Of a stretch of DNA of 38,025 bases, positions 27,357 to 35,664 are shown one piece after another. This DNA comes from Burkholderiaceae bacterium (GTDB taxonomy: Bacteria; Pseudomonadota; Gammaproteobacteria; Burkholderiales; Burkholderiaceae): positions 1 to 38,025 of the forward strand of contig CANFLR010000015.1 of NCBI GenBank assembly GCA_947447945.1, in the 5' to 3' direction. How positions within the stretch are numbered: the stretch's first letter is position 1; every line of letters begins with the position of its first letter. The notes below the pieces were generated by a model, which did no database searches, was not told the DNA's origin, and saw only the letters and a list, made by a program, of their open reading frames with translations. The position numbers and the translations under genes are program-made.

Positions 27357-28163
27357 TTAAAACTTCAAGCGATAAACATCGCCCTCTTTTTTACCCAATA
27401 TAGACAATAAGCCAATCAAAGACTCTTGCGCTTCTGGTGAGGCAGAAGCCTCTCCTGAAAATTGCACGTCTTTGCTGCCAGACTGATTTACCAACTCCCC
27501 CTGCCCTCTCAATAATAGAGGTCCGCTAGTTGTGGATAAAATCCAATTCATTCCGCTATTGGTCAAATTCGCCGCAATCTCATAAGCCCCCAAAGGTCTT
27601 ACTGGGCTAATCGGACTTGATAAGTTGTTTATGATAATTCGAATCACCCCTGTAGACCCCGACTTTATATCTTTAGCCCCTAAATTAAGGTCTGTCCAGC
27701 GGGCGTCAAGCTGTCCACGGGGTCGTAAAGTGCTCCAGGGGTTACCCAAACCCTCCAGAATATTCGCTGGCAACTGGATTTGATTGCCCTCAATCAAAAC
27801 CCTCCCAAGACGCCACTCAATGCGCTGAGGTCTCTCCAAAGCTGCAAAGTCAATTTCTGTTCTACAAGATAAGGACCAAATCTGACAAGACATTTTCCAG
27901 TGAAAGCGCTCTGTCACTGAGATGGGTTCACGACATAGTCCGTCAGAAAGATTACGCTCAGAAAATGCTAAAGCGGCACTTCCTTGCCAAATGGTTCCAG
28001 TAGGCTGCTGCAATAAAACACGGCAAGCGCCCTGAGAGGCTAGCGATGCGCCAAGCCAACTCGCAGGCAGCTGCCAAATCATCACCCCCGAGACCAGAAA
28101 ACCTAGCAGTACAAATAATATTTTCGCGCTACGCTTCCCCGTAAAATCAAGCTGCAGTTTCAT
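27357..28163 (-). CDS. gspN: Type II secretion protein GspN
   Basis: This is a 268-residue bitopic inner-membrane protein with a membrane segment at about 12-30 (LFVLLGFLVSGVMIWQLP) and a periplasmic beta-rich part. Features such as GASLASQGACRVLLQQPTG, TIWQGSA and LRPRGQLDARW match GspN. It is dispensable in many systems and its role is poorly defined. It overlaps gspM by four bases (ATGA). Confidence 0.85.
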   Translation of the reverse strand: MKLQLDFTGKRSAKILFVLLGFLVSGVMIWQLPASWLGASLASQGACRVLLQQPTGTIWQGSAALAFSERNLSDGLCREPISVTERFHWKMSCQIWSLSCRTEIDFAALERPQRIEWRLGRVLIEGNQIQLPANILEGLGNPWSTLRPRGQLDARWTDLNLGAKDIKSGSTGVIRIIINNLSSPISPVRPLGAYEIAANLTNSGMNWILSTTSGPLLLRGQGELVNQSGSKDVQFSGEASASPEAQESLIGLLSILGKKEGDVYRLKF

Positions 28164-28861
28164 TGTCCAGATCCTGAAGAAGTACTCGCGCTACTCGCTT
28201 GACTCAAGCTAGCGCTTACATTGACCATACCAGGAACTTGAGTAGCCTCAACACGCACCCGATCGGGATACAAACGCCAAGTCATGCGCAATTCTTCTAG
28301 GACTTCCAAGAATACTGAGAACATCACCTCATTAGATTGCAGCTCTACACGAGGCGGAGTGTCTGCAGTCAATCTCAAAATACTTGGCTTGATACCACGA
28401 GCCGTTAAAACCGTTTTGATTTTCTGCATCTCAAATTCGTCTAACAAAGGTAATGTACTAGGACTAGTCCAAGACTGTGAAGATGCTGAGGCATTACCGG
28501 CAGCTGATTTTGAAAGCTTAATTAAGTTTTGCAATTGTGACCATTGCGCTGGTAGCATTTGCATTCTATATTCCAGGCTCTTACCGTAAGGTAGCAGTAA
28601 AAATAGGCTGATTCCTCCCAGCAAGACAAGCAAACCAAGAATCAATAGTGTTTGTTGATAGCGCTGCACCAGCTGCCAACCCCATATCTGAAACTGAGCA
28701 ATATCCAATGTCATGGAACGTGTTGATAGATGACGAGGTCGCGATATCAGTCGAATATTTTTCAGATCCTGTAAAGAAAAATCTTTACTTAGAAAAGCCT
28801 TAATCTGCTGTAAGCAATTCAGAATTTGTTCTTGCCTATTTTTAGGGGATTTTGGGGTCAT
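28160..28861 (-). CDS. gspM: Type II secretion protein GspM
   Basis: This 233-residue protein has a cytoplasmic N-terminus of about 65 residues, longer than usual. One membrane helix lies at about 70-90 (TLLILGLLVLLGGISLFLLLP), followed by a periplasmic ferredoxin-like part (KTVLTARGIKPSILRL, VEVLEELRMTWRLYPDRVRVE-like region). It is expected to bind GspL in the inner-membrane platform. Its start overlaps the gspL stop by four bases. Confidence 0.85.
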   Translation of the reverse strand: MTPKSPKNRQEQILNCLQQIKAFLSKDFSLQDLKNIRLISRPRHLSTRSMTLDIAQFQIWGWQLVQRYQQTLLILGLLVLLGGISLFLLLPYGKSLEYRMQMLPAQWSQLQNLIKLSKSAAGNASASSQSWTSPSTLPLLDEFEMQKIKTVLTARGIKPSILRLTADTPPRVELQSNEVMFSVFLEVLEELRMTWRLYPDRVRVEATQVPGMVNVSASLSQASSASTSSGSGQ

Positions 28862-30237
28862 GACCCTACCCCCAATCCAGCATAAGACTCAAGACGATAG
28901 CGATTGACACCTAAAGACTTCGCCCAAAAACCTAAAGACCTTGCTGTTTGAACCACGTCTCGCTTTACCTGCGTAGGCTCACATTCAAAATCGATGCCAT
29001 AACCGTCGTAATTTACGCTGACAAGAGTCTCAATGCCTAATGCCGTTTTGAGTTGCTGTAATTTTGCAGTCATTGAAACAAAGTCGGCATCCGTCACCAG
29101 ACCTTGGCGGCGCTGCTCTTGGGTCACCTGCTTCACGAAAGCAGGCAGTATTGCGCCGCCCTTTAGCGCAACAGAACTTGAATCATTGCCTACTAGGGGC
29201 ACTGCTTGACCACGGGATAAGGTTGCAATGGCTGCTGGTGATAAGGCTTGTGCAGCAAGCACTTCCATCTGCTGATTCCAGCGCCAAACATCAACAAACA
29301 GCCAAGACAAGTGTAAAACAAAACCTATCGCGATCGTACCTACACAATAAGTCGCCCAGCGAACTACTTGACGCCAGATCAGCGGATCAAGCCAAGACAT
29401 ACCAGGACGGGCATCACTAGTATCTTGCCTTAGAACTTGCCCCAATAAACGCTTCCTAATACCTGTTTTTGGATTGTGCTGCTTAAAGGTTATAGGTAGC
29501 AAGTTGAGTGCGAAATTCGCTGAACGACTGCTGGTATTTTCTGATAAAAAGTATTTCGCGCCGCGTATTAACACTTCCCATGAACACTCTAGGGTCTGCA
29601 TCCCTACTAAACGCTGAGGCAAGACAACTTGGCCTGCAACACCATTCTCCACCCATGCCACTCCCGTTTGAGGGCCGGTGCGCTGAGTAAAGCTTACATA
29701 ATGATCAAGCTGGGTATAAACAATCGTACTGAGATCCAGCACTAAACAATCTGGAATTAAGCGAACACGCTGGCATAGCAAGCCTTCCAATTGTTTGGTC
29801 AACCATGCAAACCAAGTACGATCAACGACCGCGAGCGTTCGCACTAAAGCAGGCTCACCAGGAATCAGAGGAAGTGCCTGAACTGCAATCGACTCCACCC
29901 CACCAAGCAAATGCTCTTCAATTAAGGTAGGCAGAACTTGTTGTAATTTTTTAGCATTTGCTAAAGGGACTTTTGTTTTAATTAAGCGCACATCTAGAGT
30001 CGGCATCAAAATAAGAGCCTCTTCTGCATAAGGCAGTGATGCAGTAGTTCCCAGACCAGTAGCGGTCTGAACTAAATCATCAACTGCAGTAATTACCCCT
30101 TCAGTAGGTTTCTCACACAAGGCCCATTCAAATTGTTCGGCACAAGATAAGTCCTGCCAGTCCTGTGGAGTACTAGCGATAGAACCAGTCAATGGCTTGA
30201 GAGGACAACGAACGATTAATAAACTCAAATTAGTCAA
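28858..30237 (-). CDS. gspL: Type II secretion protein GspL
   Basis: This 459-residue inner-membrane platform protein links GspE to GspM. The cytoplasmic actin-like part shows VPLANAKKLQQVLPTLIEEHLL near 90-111, a diagnostic GspL segment. A membrane helix lies at about 296-316, and a periplasmic ferredoxin-like domain at the end (LGFWAKSLGVNRYRLESYAG). It probably starts at TTG 30237, one base past the gspK stop; no ATG fits nearby. Confidence 0.88.
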   Translation of the reverse strand: MTNLSLLIVRCPLKPLTGSIASTPQDWQDLSCAEQFEWALCEKPTEGVITAVDDLVQTATGLGTTASLPYAEEALILMPTLDVRLIKTKVPLANAKKLQQVLPTLIEEHLLGGVESIAVQALPLIPGEPALVRTLAVVDRTWFAWLTKQLEGLLCQRVRLIPDCLVLDLSTIVYTQLDHYVSFTQRTGPQTGVAWVENGVAGQVVLPQRLVGMQTLECSWEVLIRGAKYFLSENTSSRSANFALNLLPITFKQHNPKTGIRKRLLGQVLRQDTSDARPGMSWLDPLIWRQVVRWATYCVGTIAIGFVLHLSWLFVDVWRWNQQMEVLAAQALSPAAIATLSRGQAVPLVGNDSSSVALKGGAILPAFVKQVTQEQRRQGLVTDADFVSMTAKLQQLKTALGIETLVSVNYDGYGIDFECEPTQVKRDVVQTARSLGFWAKSLGVNRYRLESYAGLGVGS

Positions 30238-30238
30238 T

Positions 30239-31186
30239 TCAATCTATGGGTAATCTGCCACTTTTATTCCAAACGACCTGGGTAAAGTTCCCGCTGGCAA
30301 ATGGGCCTGATGAGCGTTGGATTAATGTGGAATTGATAAATATACCTCGTCCCAAGCGAATCTCAGAACGGGCAAGCCAAAATTGTGACCTGACATCGAT
30401 CAGGGTGGCGTCAAATGTCACATTCTGAGCTGTACCAAGCGTATTGAGTGTAGAGGTCACTTCATCTACGCTTTTGAGCGGCTTAATAGATCTCTGCTGA
30501 ATAAAACTGGTAGCAGCTGATTTAGACAAGCCTGGAATAGCCGCCATCAGTACTTCAGCCGATGCCGTATTGACGTTTACCGCAGTAGCTACTGGTAAAA
30601 CAACCGTAAATGGTCTAATTTGCTCCAAGATGGCAGAGCTATAGGTCGATAGACGCAAGAGACCCTCTAAGCCCTCTATCGGCAAATCCGTCTGCAAAAT
30701 ACCTTGCGCCGTCAACTGAGCCAAATTACGATCTAAGCCCAGCGCTTCCAATAATCTGCCGTACTCCTGCACCCCCGCAGCATTGATGGTTTTAAAGTCC
30801 TTATCCCACAAATTTGTAAGATTAAATTGACCTTGAGCATCAGTGAGCTGCCCTTGTAAGGTTACCGCAGCAATCTCATCAGGTACATCGGCATTTTTCA
30901 GAAAATCTGCAACCCTGCCGTCAGCTAGAGGTAGTGCCCATGTTTCTCCGAGATGATCAAATTGAGAATTCCGTTGATCCTCTACCAATACTAAGCGCGC
31001 AAAATCGACTACCGCCCTTTGCAGCCAAAGCGCTTGTACTCGATCGCGAGTATTTTCCAAAGTCCGCATCTGAATTTGTTGACGCCACATTAAACCCGTC
31101 ATCAATACTGCTACAACGCCCACCACAATCAATGCAGTCACTGTGGCAGAGCCTCGTTCAGAACCCTCTTTAGGAAGATGCCGCAT
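30239..31186 (-). CDS. gspK: Type II secretion minor pseudopilin GspK
   Basis: This is a 315-residue large minor pseudopilin that caps the pseudopilus tip with GspI and GspJ. A short leader with cleavage after Gly12 (ERG^SATVTALIVVGVVAVL) lacks the Glu+5 found in other pseudopilins, as expected for GspK. The central alpha domain carries VNVNTASAEVLMAAIPGLS, the helix-hairpin-helix-like motif typical of the family. ATG 31186 is used, overlapping the gspJ stop by one base; a TTG 24 bases upstream is rejected. Confidence 0.9.
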   Translation of the reverse strand: MRHLPKEGSERGSATVTALIVVGVVAVLMTGLMWRQQIQMRTLENTRDRVQALWLQRAVVDFARLVLVEDQRNSQFDHLGETWALPLADGRVADFLKNADVPDEIAAVTLQGQLTDAQGQFNLTNLWDKDFKTINAAGVQEYGRLLEALGLDRNLAQLTAQGILQTDLPIEGLEGLLRLSTYSSAILEQIRPFTVVLPVATAVNVNTASAEVLMAAIPGLSKSAATSFIQQRSIKPLKSVDEVTSTLNTLGTAQNVTFDATLIDVRSQFWLARSEIRLGRGIFINSTLIQRSSGPFASGNFTQVVWNKSGRLPID

Positions 31187-31926
31187 CACAATGCATCTCC
31201 CATCAAACAAGAGCGGGTGATTGGCAAGCTCATATTACTCGGCCACCATTGCATCGTGATACCTTGCTGCTGAGCTGGCATCACAGTCGTTGCAGGACTT
31301 GCAGATGGGGTGTTAGATGATGAAGTCGAAGGTGCAGCTGTGCCGCTAGCACTCGTCCCACTCCCCCCTGCACCAGAAGTGAGTGCGGTATGGACTACAA
31401 AAGACTGCTTCACAATATTGGGCATTTGCATGCTGACTAACATCTCGCTGGAATTGAGATCAGGATCACGGCTCGTGCTAGCCCATAAAGTACGAGCATC
31501 ACTTCTACGCAATAAAGGTGCGCTAGTCCAACGTTGTAAACCTGCAGGCGTTACTCCGTAACCTACCATCATCCATGCATCAATATTATCTGCACGATAA
31601 CGTCGCAACCACCAAATGTTTTTTGCTCCTATTGCGAGTGCTGATACTGCAGCAAGATCTGAAGCGCTAGCAGCGGTGGTCCCCGTAGAAAATAAAATAC
31701 TGATTTCTTGAGGGCGCAAAATTTCTTGGCAATCGCGCTCAAACTGTCGAACCAGTTGGGCATATTCATTATCTTGATTAGTGCGCCGATCAATGATTTC
31801 GCGACCACGAATCATGGCATCCATACCCCGCCAGGCCAGCAAACCAACAATAGCCATGATGACCAAGGCGACCACTATCTCCAACAGAGCAAAGCCACTG
31901 TCTTGACTATCCTGACCTTGTCTCAC
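31186..31926 (-). CDS. gspJ: Type II secretion minor pseudopilin GspJ
   Basis: This is a 246-residue pseudopilin. The prepilin cleavage site is DSG^FALLEIVVALVIMA, with Gly11, Phe+1 and Glu+5 in place. A globular domain with RRTNQDNEYAQLVRQFERDCQEI follows. A low-complexity Ser/Thr/Gly/Ala insert lies at roughly 190-222 (GAGGSGTSASGTAAPSTSSS), atypical for GspJ. It probably starts at GTG 31926, sharing GTGA with the gspI stop. Confidence 0.9.
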   Translation of the reverse strand: MRQGQDSQDSGFALLEIVVALVIMAIVGLLAWRGMDAMIRGREIIDRRTNQDNEYAQLVRQFERDCQEILRPQEISILFSTGTTAASASDLAAVSALAIGAKNIWWLRRYRADNIDAWMMVGYGVTPAGLQRWTSAPLLRRSDARTLWASTSRDPDLNSSEMLVSMQMPNIVKQSFVVHTALTSGAGGSGTSASGTAAPSTSSSNTPSASPATTVMPAQQQGITMQWWPSNMSLPITRSCLMGDAL

Positions 31927-32345
31927 ATCACACCACCAGTCGGATTAGAAACCACTGTTGTTAACCATGCTAAACGTGGGCCGCTAGCTACCTCTGGACT
32001 GCTTGGACTCGATAAATACACCGTAATCTCAATCCGTCGAAATGCCGGATTGGGTGTAGTGAGCACTTTACGCTGACAAACAAACATGAAATTCGCCTGT
32101 GGGCAATTAAACGTTGTTGTCCCTAGATCTGGCCAGGCACGCCCCATGCGCAAAGTCATCATGGCATTGTCAGCACTCCACAGTGCCATTGTGCGCTGTG
32201 AGACTGCTAGCTGCGTATCTGCTGCATTCGCAATCGCGCGTAAACCTGCGAGCAAAGCAATACTTAATACTGCTAGACCCACCAATACTTCGACTAATGC
32301 AAAGCCTGCTTCGGCCATAGTGGGTTTGCGCTGACGAAGTCTCAT
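31923..32345 (-). CDS. gspI: Type II secretion minor pseudopilin GspI
   Basis: This is a 140-residue pseudopilin with the processing site AEAG^FALVEVLVGLAVLSIALL after Gly14, and Glu+5. The helix is followed by the GspI-like LAVSQRTMALWSADNAMMTLR, in which the AxWxAxN pattern is diagnostic. ATG 32345 shares ATGA with the gspH stop. Confidence 0.9.
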   Translation of the reverse strand: MRLRQRKPTMAEAGFALVEVLVGLAVLSIALLAGLRAIANAADTQLAVSQRTMALWSADNAMMTLRMGRAWPDLGTTTFNCPQANFMFVCQRKVLTTPNPAFRRIEITVYLSSPSSPEVASGPRLAWLTTVVSNPTGGVM

Positions 32346-32869
32346 GGCTTTGTCCAACTAAAGCGACCATTGTTACTGCGCTCTAGAAGCGCCTGTCGAT
32401 TGTCCTGCTTAATGACAATGATCAGTGCTTGCGAAATTTGTTCGCCACCCAAAGTCAATTGCAGTGGGGCAATCTCTACTGGTTTATACCATCGGGAAGA
32501 TCTATAAACATCTGGCATGAGCGAACTACTTGCCGCGTCTGTTCGCGTAACGCGATTGATTGAAGAGCCATTAGGGGCGCTATTCAGAAAACGCCAGCCT
32601 ACGGAATCGACTTGGGCCAGCATGATATTGCCGGACATAGCGCTTTCTTCTTGCGCCATATTTAAGGAAGACACCAACTGATCTAAGTTATCGCGCCAAT
32701 AACGCTCATCATGATTAGGAATATTGAGCACTGCTACTGTGAGCACAATCGCCAAAATGGCGATCGCCACCATTAACTCAATTAAGGTAAAGCCCGCCTC
32801 GCTTGATTTGGTCAAGGAACTTGCTGTTGGTATATTTTCTCGGCTATTGCCAATTGCCAATATCCGCAT
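32342..32869 (-). CDS. gspH: Type II secretion minor pseudopilin GspH
   Basis: This is a 175-residue pseudopilin with cleavage site SSEAG^[16 protein letters not shown] after Gly26. The C-terminal globular part follows with ITRTD-like and [19 protein letters not shown] segments. The start is chosen at ATG 32869, overlapping the gspG end by 26 bases. Farther-upstream starts would add residues that overlap gspG needlessly. The leader of 26 is on the long side. Confidence 0.85.
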   Translation of the reverse strand: MRILAIGNSRENIPTASSLTKSSEAGFTLIELMVAIAILAIVLTVAVLNIPNHDERYWRDNLDQLVSSLNMAQEESAMSGNIMLAQVDSVGWRFLNSAPNGSSINRVTRTDAASSSLMPDVYRSSRWYKPVEIAPLQLTLGGEQISQALIIVIKQDNRQALLERSNNGRFSWTKP

Positions 32870-33344
32870 CCGTTCCGGTTCCGCCAGGCTTACCATCTGC
32901 GCCATAGCTAAAAACATCAATCTCACCCTTAGTGCCAGGATTACTATATTGATAAGCATTGCCCCAAGGATCTTTAGGAAGCATCTCTAAATAACCGCCA
33001 GCTTTCCAATTCTGCGGAATAGGCTCAGCTGTTGGTTTTTCGACCAAGGCTTTGATGCCCTGCTCAGTAGTTGGATATCGACCAATATCTAAGCGATAGA
33101 GTTTAAATGCTTGGACAATCGTACCAACATCATGCTTAGCAGCAGTAGCACGAGCCTCATCAGGGCGCCCCATAATTTTGGGCACAATCAAGGTGGCCAA
33201 AATACCAATAATGGCGATTACCACCATGATCTCAATGAGCGTAAAGCCTGCTTCAGGATGGGCGCGCTTCTGCGCTGGATAAATGTTGTCTTTTTTGACG
33301 CCTCTTGAAGCGATTTTTTGGCCTAGCCAGCAAGAAATAAACAT
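32844..33344 (-). CDS. gspG: Type II secretion major pseudopilin GspG
   Basis: This major subunit of the pseudopilus has 166 residues before processing. The cleavage site EAG^[19 protein letters not shown] follows Gly33, so the leader is unusually long and contains KK and KR charges. The mature domain shows [28 protein letters not shown] and [11 protein letters not shown], including the calcium-binding loop region typical of GspG. ATG 33344 is the only reasonable start. It is the first gene of the gspG-to-gspF operon. Confidence 0.95.
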   Translation of the reverse strand: MFISCWLGQKIASRGVKKDNIYPAQKRAHPEAGFTLIEIMVVIAIIGILATLIVPKIMGRPDEARATAAKHDVGTIVQAFKLYRLDIGRYPTTEQGIKALVEKPTAEPIPQNWKAGGYLEMLPKDPWGNAYQYSNPGTKGEIDVFSYGADGKPGGTGTDADIGNWQ

Positions 33345-33375
33345 AGCGCTTTCAATGAATTAAACTGATTTAAAC

Positions 33376-33404
33376 ATTATAGGTATTTTGTCCAATTGAG
33401 TGAA
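33376..33404 (-). promoter_or_regulatory. Candidate promoter of the gspG-F operon
   Basis: On the minus strand, a perfect TATAAT (33376-33381) lies 17 bases from TTCACT (33399-33404). The predicted leader is about 25 bases. The -35 box overlaps the proposed first codons of gspC on the other strand, so the two divergent units cannot be transcribed from here independently. Confidence 0.55.
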
Positions 33405-34025
33405 TTTCTCCAGCGTCTACAAGAGCGCTTAAAAGCCTCGAAATTGGCCTCCAAAGAGGCTGGGCGGAATCTCGCCAAACCAATCCAAAACCGCTTAATG
33501 AGCCGTTTTTCAGAATCGCTAGAAAAGCTCCGCCAATACCCTGCAGGTAAGCCTAGTCTCGGCCTGCAACCCGTCCTGATTGCCTCTAGCTTAAGTCGCT
33601 TACTGCTCGTGGTTACAGCACTAAGTGCAGTCTATTGGGTCATGCAAATTGCACAAATTCCGAGCCCTCCTCCTCATGTAGGAATCAATAAAGGGTTAAC
33701 GCTCTATAGCAATCAAGATCGTGCTGCAGCGTATGGACTTTTTGGTAAAAAACCTTTAGCAACTGAAAACATCTATTTACGCGGAGTCGTTCTCACTTCG
33801 CAAAAAAAGGATGGCACTTGGGACGGCTTTGCTATTTTTGAGATTGATGGCAAACCCACGAGTGCAATTAGTGTTGGCGAGGGTTTAGGCAAAGGCCTCA
33901 TGCTTTATAGCATTGGTGATGAAACAGCTACCCTGCTTTACCAAGGACAAAAGCTAGACTTTACATTGAGTAAGGCTAGTAAAGAGAAAAACTCTAACCT
34001 TACTAGCAACACCACTAAGAAATAA
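33396..34025 (+). CDS. gspC: Type II secretion protein GspC
   Basis: This 209-residue bitopic protein connects the inner-membrane platform to the secretin. A cytoplasmic N-terminus, a membrane helix at about 64-84 (SSLSRLLLVVTALSAVYWVM) and a periplasmic HR domain are present (AAYGLFGKKP, then NIYLRGVVLTSQKKDGTWDGFAIFEIDGKP). There is no C-terminal PDZ or coiled-coil domain, so it is a short form. The start is uncertain: TTG 33396 gives 209 residues with no clear ribosome-binding site, while ATG 33498 gives 175 and a more usual cytoplasmic tail. It is divergent from the other gsp genes. Confidence 0.85.
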   Translation: MSEFLQRLQERLKASKLASKEAGRNLAKPIQNRLMSRFSESLEKLRQYPAGKPSLGLQPVLIASSLSRLLLVVTALSAVYWVMQIAQIPSPPPHVGINKGLTLYSNQDRAAAYGLFGKKPLATENIYLRGVVLTSQKKDGTWDGFAIFEIDGKPTSAISVGEGLGKGLMLYSIGDETATLLYQGQKLDFTLSKASKEKNSNLTSNTTKK

Positions 34026-34034
34026 ACTCAGGGC

Positions 34035-34541
34035 ATGACTGCAAGGATCTATTCCATACTCCTTTGCAGCATTGCACTGAGCGTGATATCACCTTGTCAC
34101 GCTGAAGATTTTGATGATATTGTTCACCTCATTCAGCCAGAGAAAAAAAGTCAATTGTGGATCAATCCAGGAATGGCTTCTTACCACTTTCAGCAAGAAA
34201 AAAACTTCAATGGCGCCAATTGGGGCGGAGGTCTGGAATATCGATTTAATACTGTTGCCTCAGTCACGGCAGGACGGTTTTATAACAGTGATCGCGCTTA
34301 CTCTAACTATGCAGGCATCTACTACCAACCTCTGGCAATTGGCCCCATTAAGCTAGGCGGCGTCTTTGGTGGATTTAATGGCTATCCTCAAACCAATAAT
34401 GGCGGTTGGTTTGCTGCAGCCCTTCCTGCTCTCACTTGGGAGGGTGATTTGGTTGGCGCCAATCTCTTTATCATCCCCACCATTGGTGACCGAGTGCATG
34501 GTGCGATTTCCTTAGAACTGAAGCTGAAAATTTGGGAATAA
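34035..34541 (+). CDS. Small exported outer-membrane-barrel-like protein
   Basis: This 168-residue protein has a signal peptide ending near PCHAEDF (about 23). The rest alternates hydrophobic and polar residues with many aromatics and glycines (WGGGLEYRFN, SNYAGIYYQPLAIGPIKLGGVFGG), and ends in a strand with terminal LKIWE. This is consistent with an 8-stranded barrel. I do not recognise a specific enzyme motif. It starts nine bases after the gspC stop, so they are likely cotranscribed; a functional link with secretion is only suggested. A strong hairpin terminator follows. Confidence 0.75.
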   Translation: MTARIYSILLCSIALSVISPCHAEDFDDIVHLIQPEKKSQLWINPGMASYHFQQEKNFNGANWGGGLEYRFNTVASVTAGRFYNSDRAYSNYAGIYYQPLAIGPIKLGGVFGGFNGYPQTNNGGWFAAALPALTWEGDLVGANLFIIPTIGDRVHGAISLELKLKIWE

Positions 34542-34542
34542 A

Positions 34543-34564
34543 AAGACCTGCCGCAGCAGGTCTT
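34543..34564. terminator. Bidirectional intrinsic terminator
   Basis: A perfect 9-bp stem AAGACCTGC/GCAGGTCTT with a CGCA loop sits between convergent genes. On the minus strand it is followed by TTTTATT, a good U-tract for the lipoprotein gene. On the plus strand the tail is poorer. Confidence 0.85.
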
Positions 34565-34583
34565 GTACTTAGCCAACAGCCCT

Positions 34584-35624
34584 CTAGCGTTTCAAGATAC
34601 CGATTTCATAATAGGGATTGCCAGTAGTATTGCTACGATAGGCATACACACCAGTTCCAGCCAATATGGCATAACCCGTATCGGTCAAGCCAGCAGCCCT
34701 GACAAAGCCGATCCAGGGATTGTTTAATGTCAAAGTACCACTATTCGTTCCGCCACCATTATTTAAAGTACTAAAGCTAGTTCCCGAGATAGTTGTAACA
34801 CCACTACTATTGTTATTAGCATGTATCACCCATGACCCATCCCCATCTCCCGAAACGAAATTGGTTGTGGGCTGAGTTGATGCCACAGCATGACCATATC
34901 CATAGCCACCAGGATCGTTGTAGTCGATTACCATCACATTTTGTCCATTTGGGGCCGCAAAGGCTAGTAAATAATTCTTATTAGCAGAACCTGCTCTGAC
35001 GTACTCCCAAATACCATTACTAGCATTTGAAATGGCTCCGGTAGTTGTGCTGCATGATGGAGAAGTGGTGATATTAGTTGTGGTGCACTGAGTAAATGTA
35101 CCATTTGCCAGCACCTTTAATGTCCCATAACTTGTTCCACAATTCGGATAAGTTGGATAACCATTAGCATTAGCAGTACATGAGGTGCTGATGTAGTTAT
35201 AAGTACCTGCAAGCGCGGATAAAGTCGTCACTGGGGAGCTCACGCCAACAATTGGAACTGCCGTGGGTGTCCCACCAATTGTCAGCTTTACACCTCCAAT
35301 TAATAAACCATTGCTCAACGCAAATACTTTTGAGTTAGGCGATCCTGACGGGGTATAGCTTCCGTCAGCATTGCTACTTAAAGTCCCACTTCCTGTTGCA
35401 TTGGTTAGGCCATAGGCACTCTTCACAATGGTGTAGCTGTACGTTGGGGGGGATACCGTCGTATTGACGTTGAAATTGAGTACCTCACCTACTGAACCTG
35501 AAGAGCTGTAGGTAGTTGAAGATCCTGAAGTTGAAGAGGAGGAACTACCGCCGCCCCCACCGCATCCAAGCAGAATTACTCCAGAAGCAATTGTGGTCAA
35601 AATAAGCCTAAGGCTCTTTTTCAT
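34584..35624 (-). CDS. Lipoprotein with Gly/Ser tether, function unknown
   Basis: This 346-residue exported lipoprotein starts at ATG 35624 (GGAG six bases before). The lipobox SGVILLGC is followed by GGGGGSSSSSTSGSS. The rest is Gly/Ser/Thr/Asn-rich with probable beta strands (SYTIVKSAYGLT, GTLKVLANGTFTQC, GIWEYVRAGS). Several cysteines around SCTANANGYPTYPNCG and CTTTNITTSPSC suggest disulfides. No family recognised. It lies 40 bases after the following lipoprotein's stop and ends at the shared terminator. It contains a seven-C run at codons for SPP. Confidence 0.8.
   Translation of the reverse strand: MKKSLRLILTTIASGVILLGCGGGGGSSSSSTSGSSTTYSSSGSVGEVLNFNVNTTVSPPTYSYTIVKSAYGLTNATGSGTLSSNADGSYTPSGSPNSKVFALSNGLLIGGVKLTIGGTPTAVPIVGVSSPVTTLSALAGTYNYISTSCTANANGYPTYPNCGTSYGTLKVLANGTFTQCTTTNITTSPSCSTTTGAISNASNGIWEYVRAGSANKNYLLAFAAPNGQNVMVIDYNDPGGYGYGHAVASTQPTTNFVSGDGDGSWVIHANNNSSGVTTISGTSFSTLNNGGGTNSGTLTLNNPWIGFVRAAGLTDTGYAILAGTGVYAYRSNTTGNPYYEIGILKR
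35446..35452. repeat. Homopolymer G7 (C7 in the lipoprotein coding strand)
   Basis: Seven G on the plus strand correspond to TCC CCC CCA (Ser-Pro-Pro) in the early part of the lipoprotein gene. Confidence 0.9.
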
Positions 35625-35664
35625 AAAATCTCCATTAATCATTTATTAGTCTCTTATATAAGCT

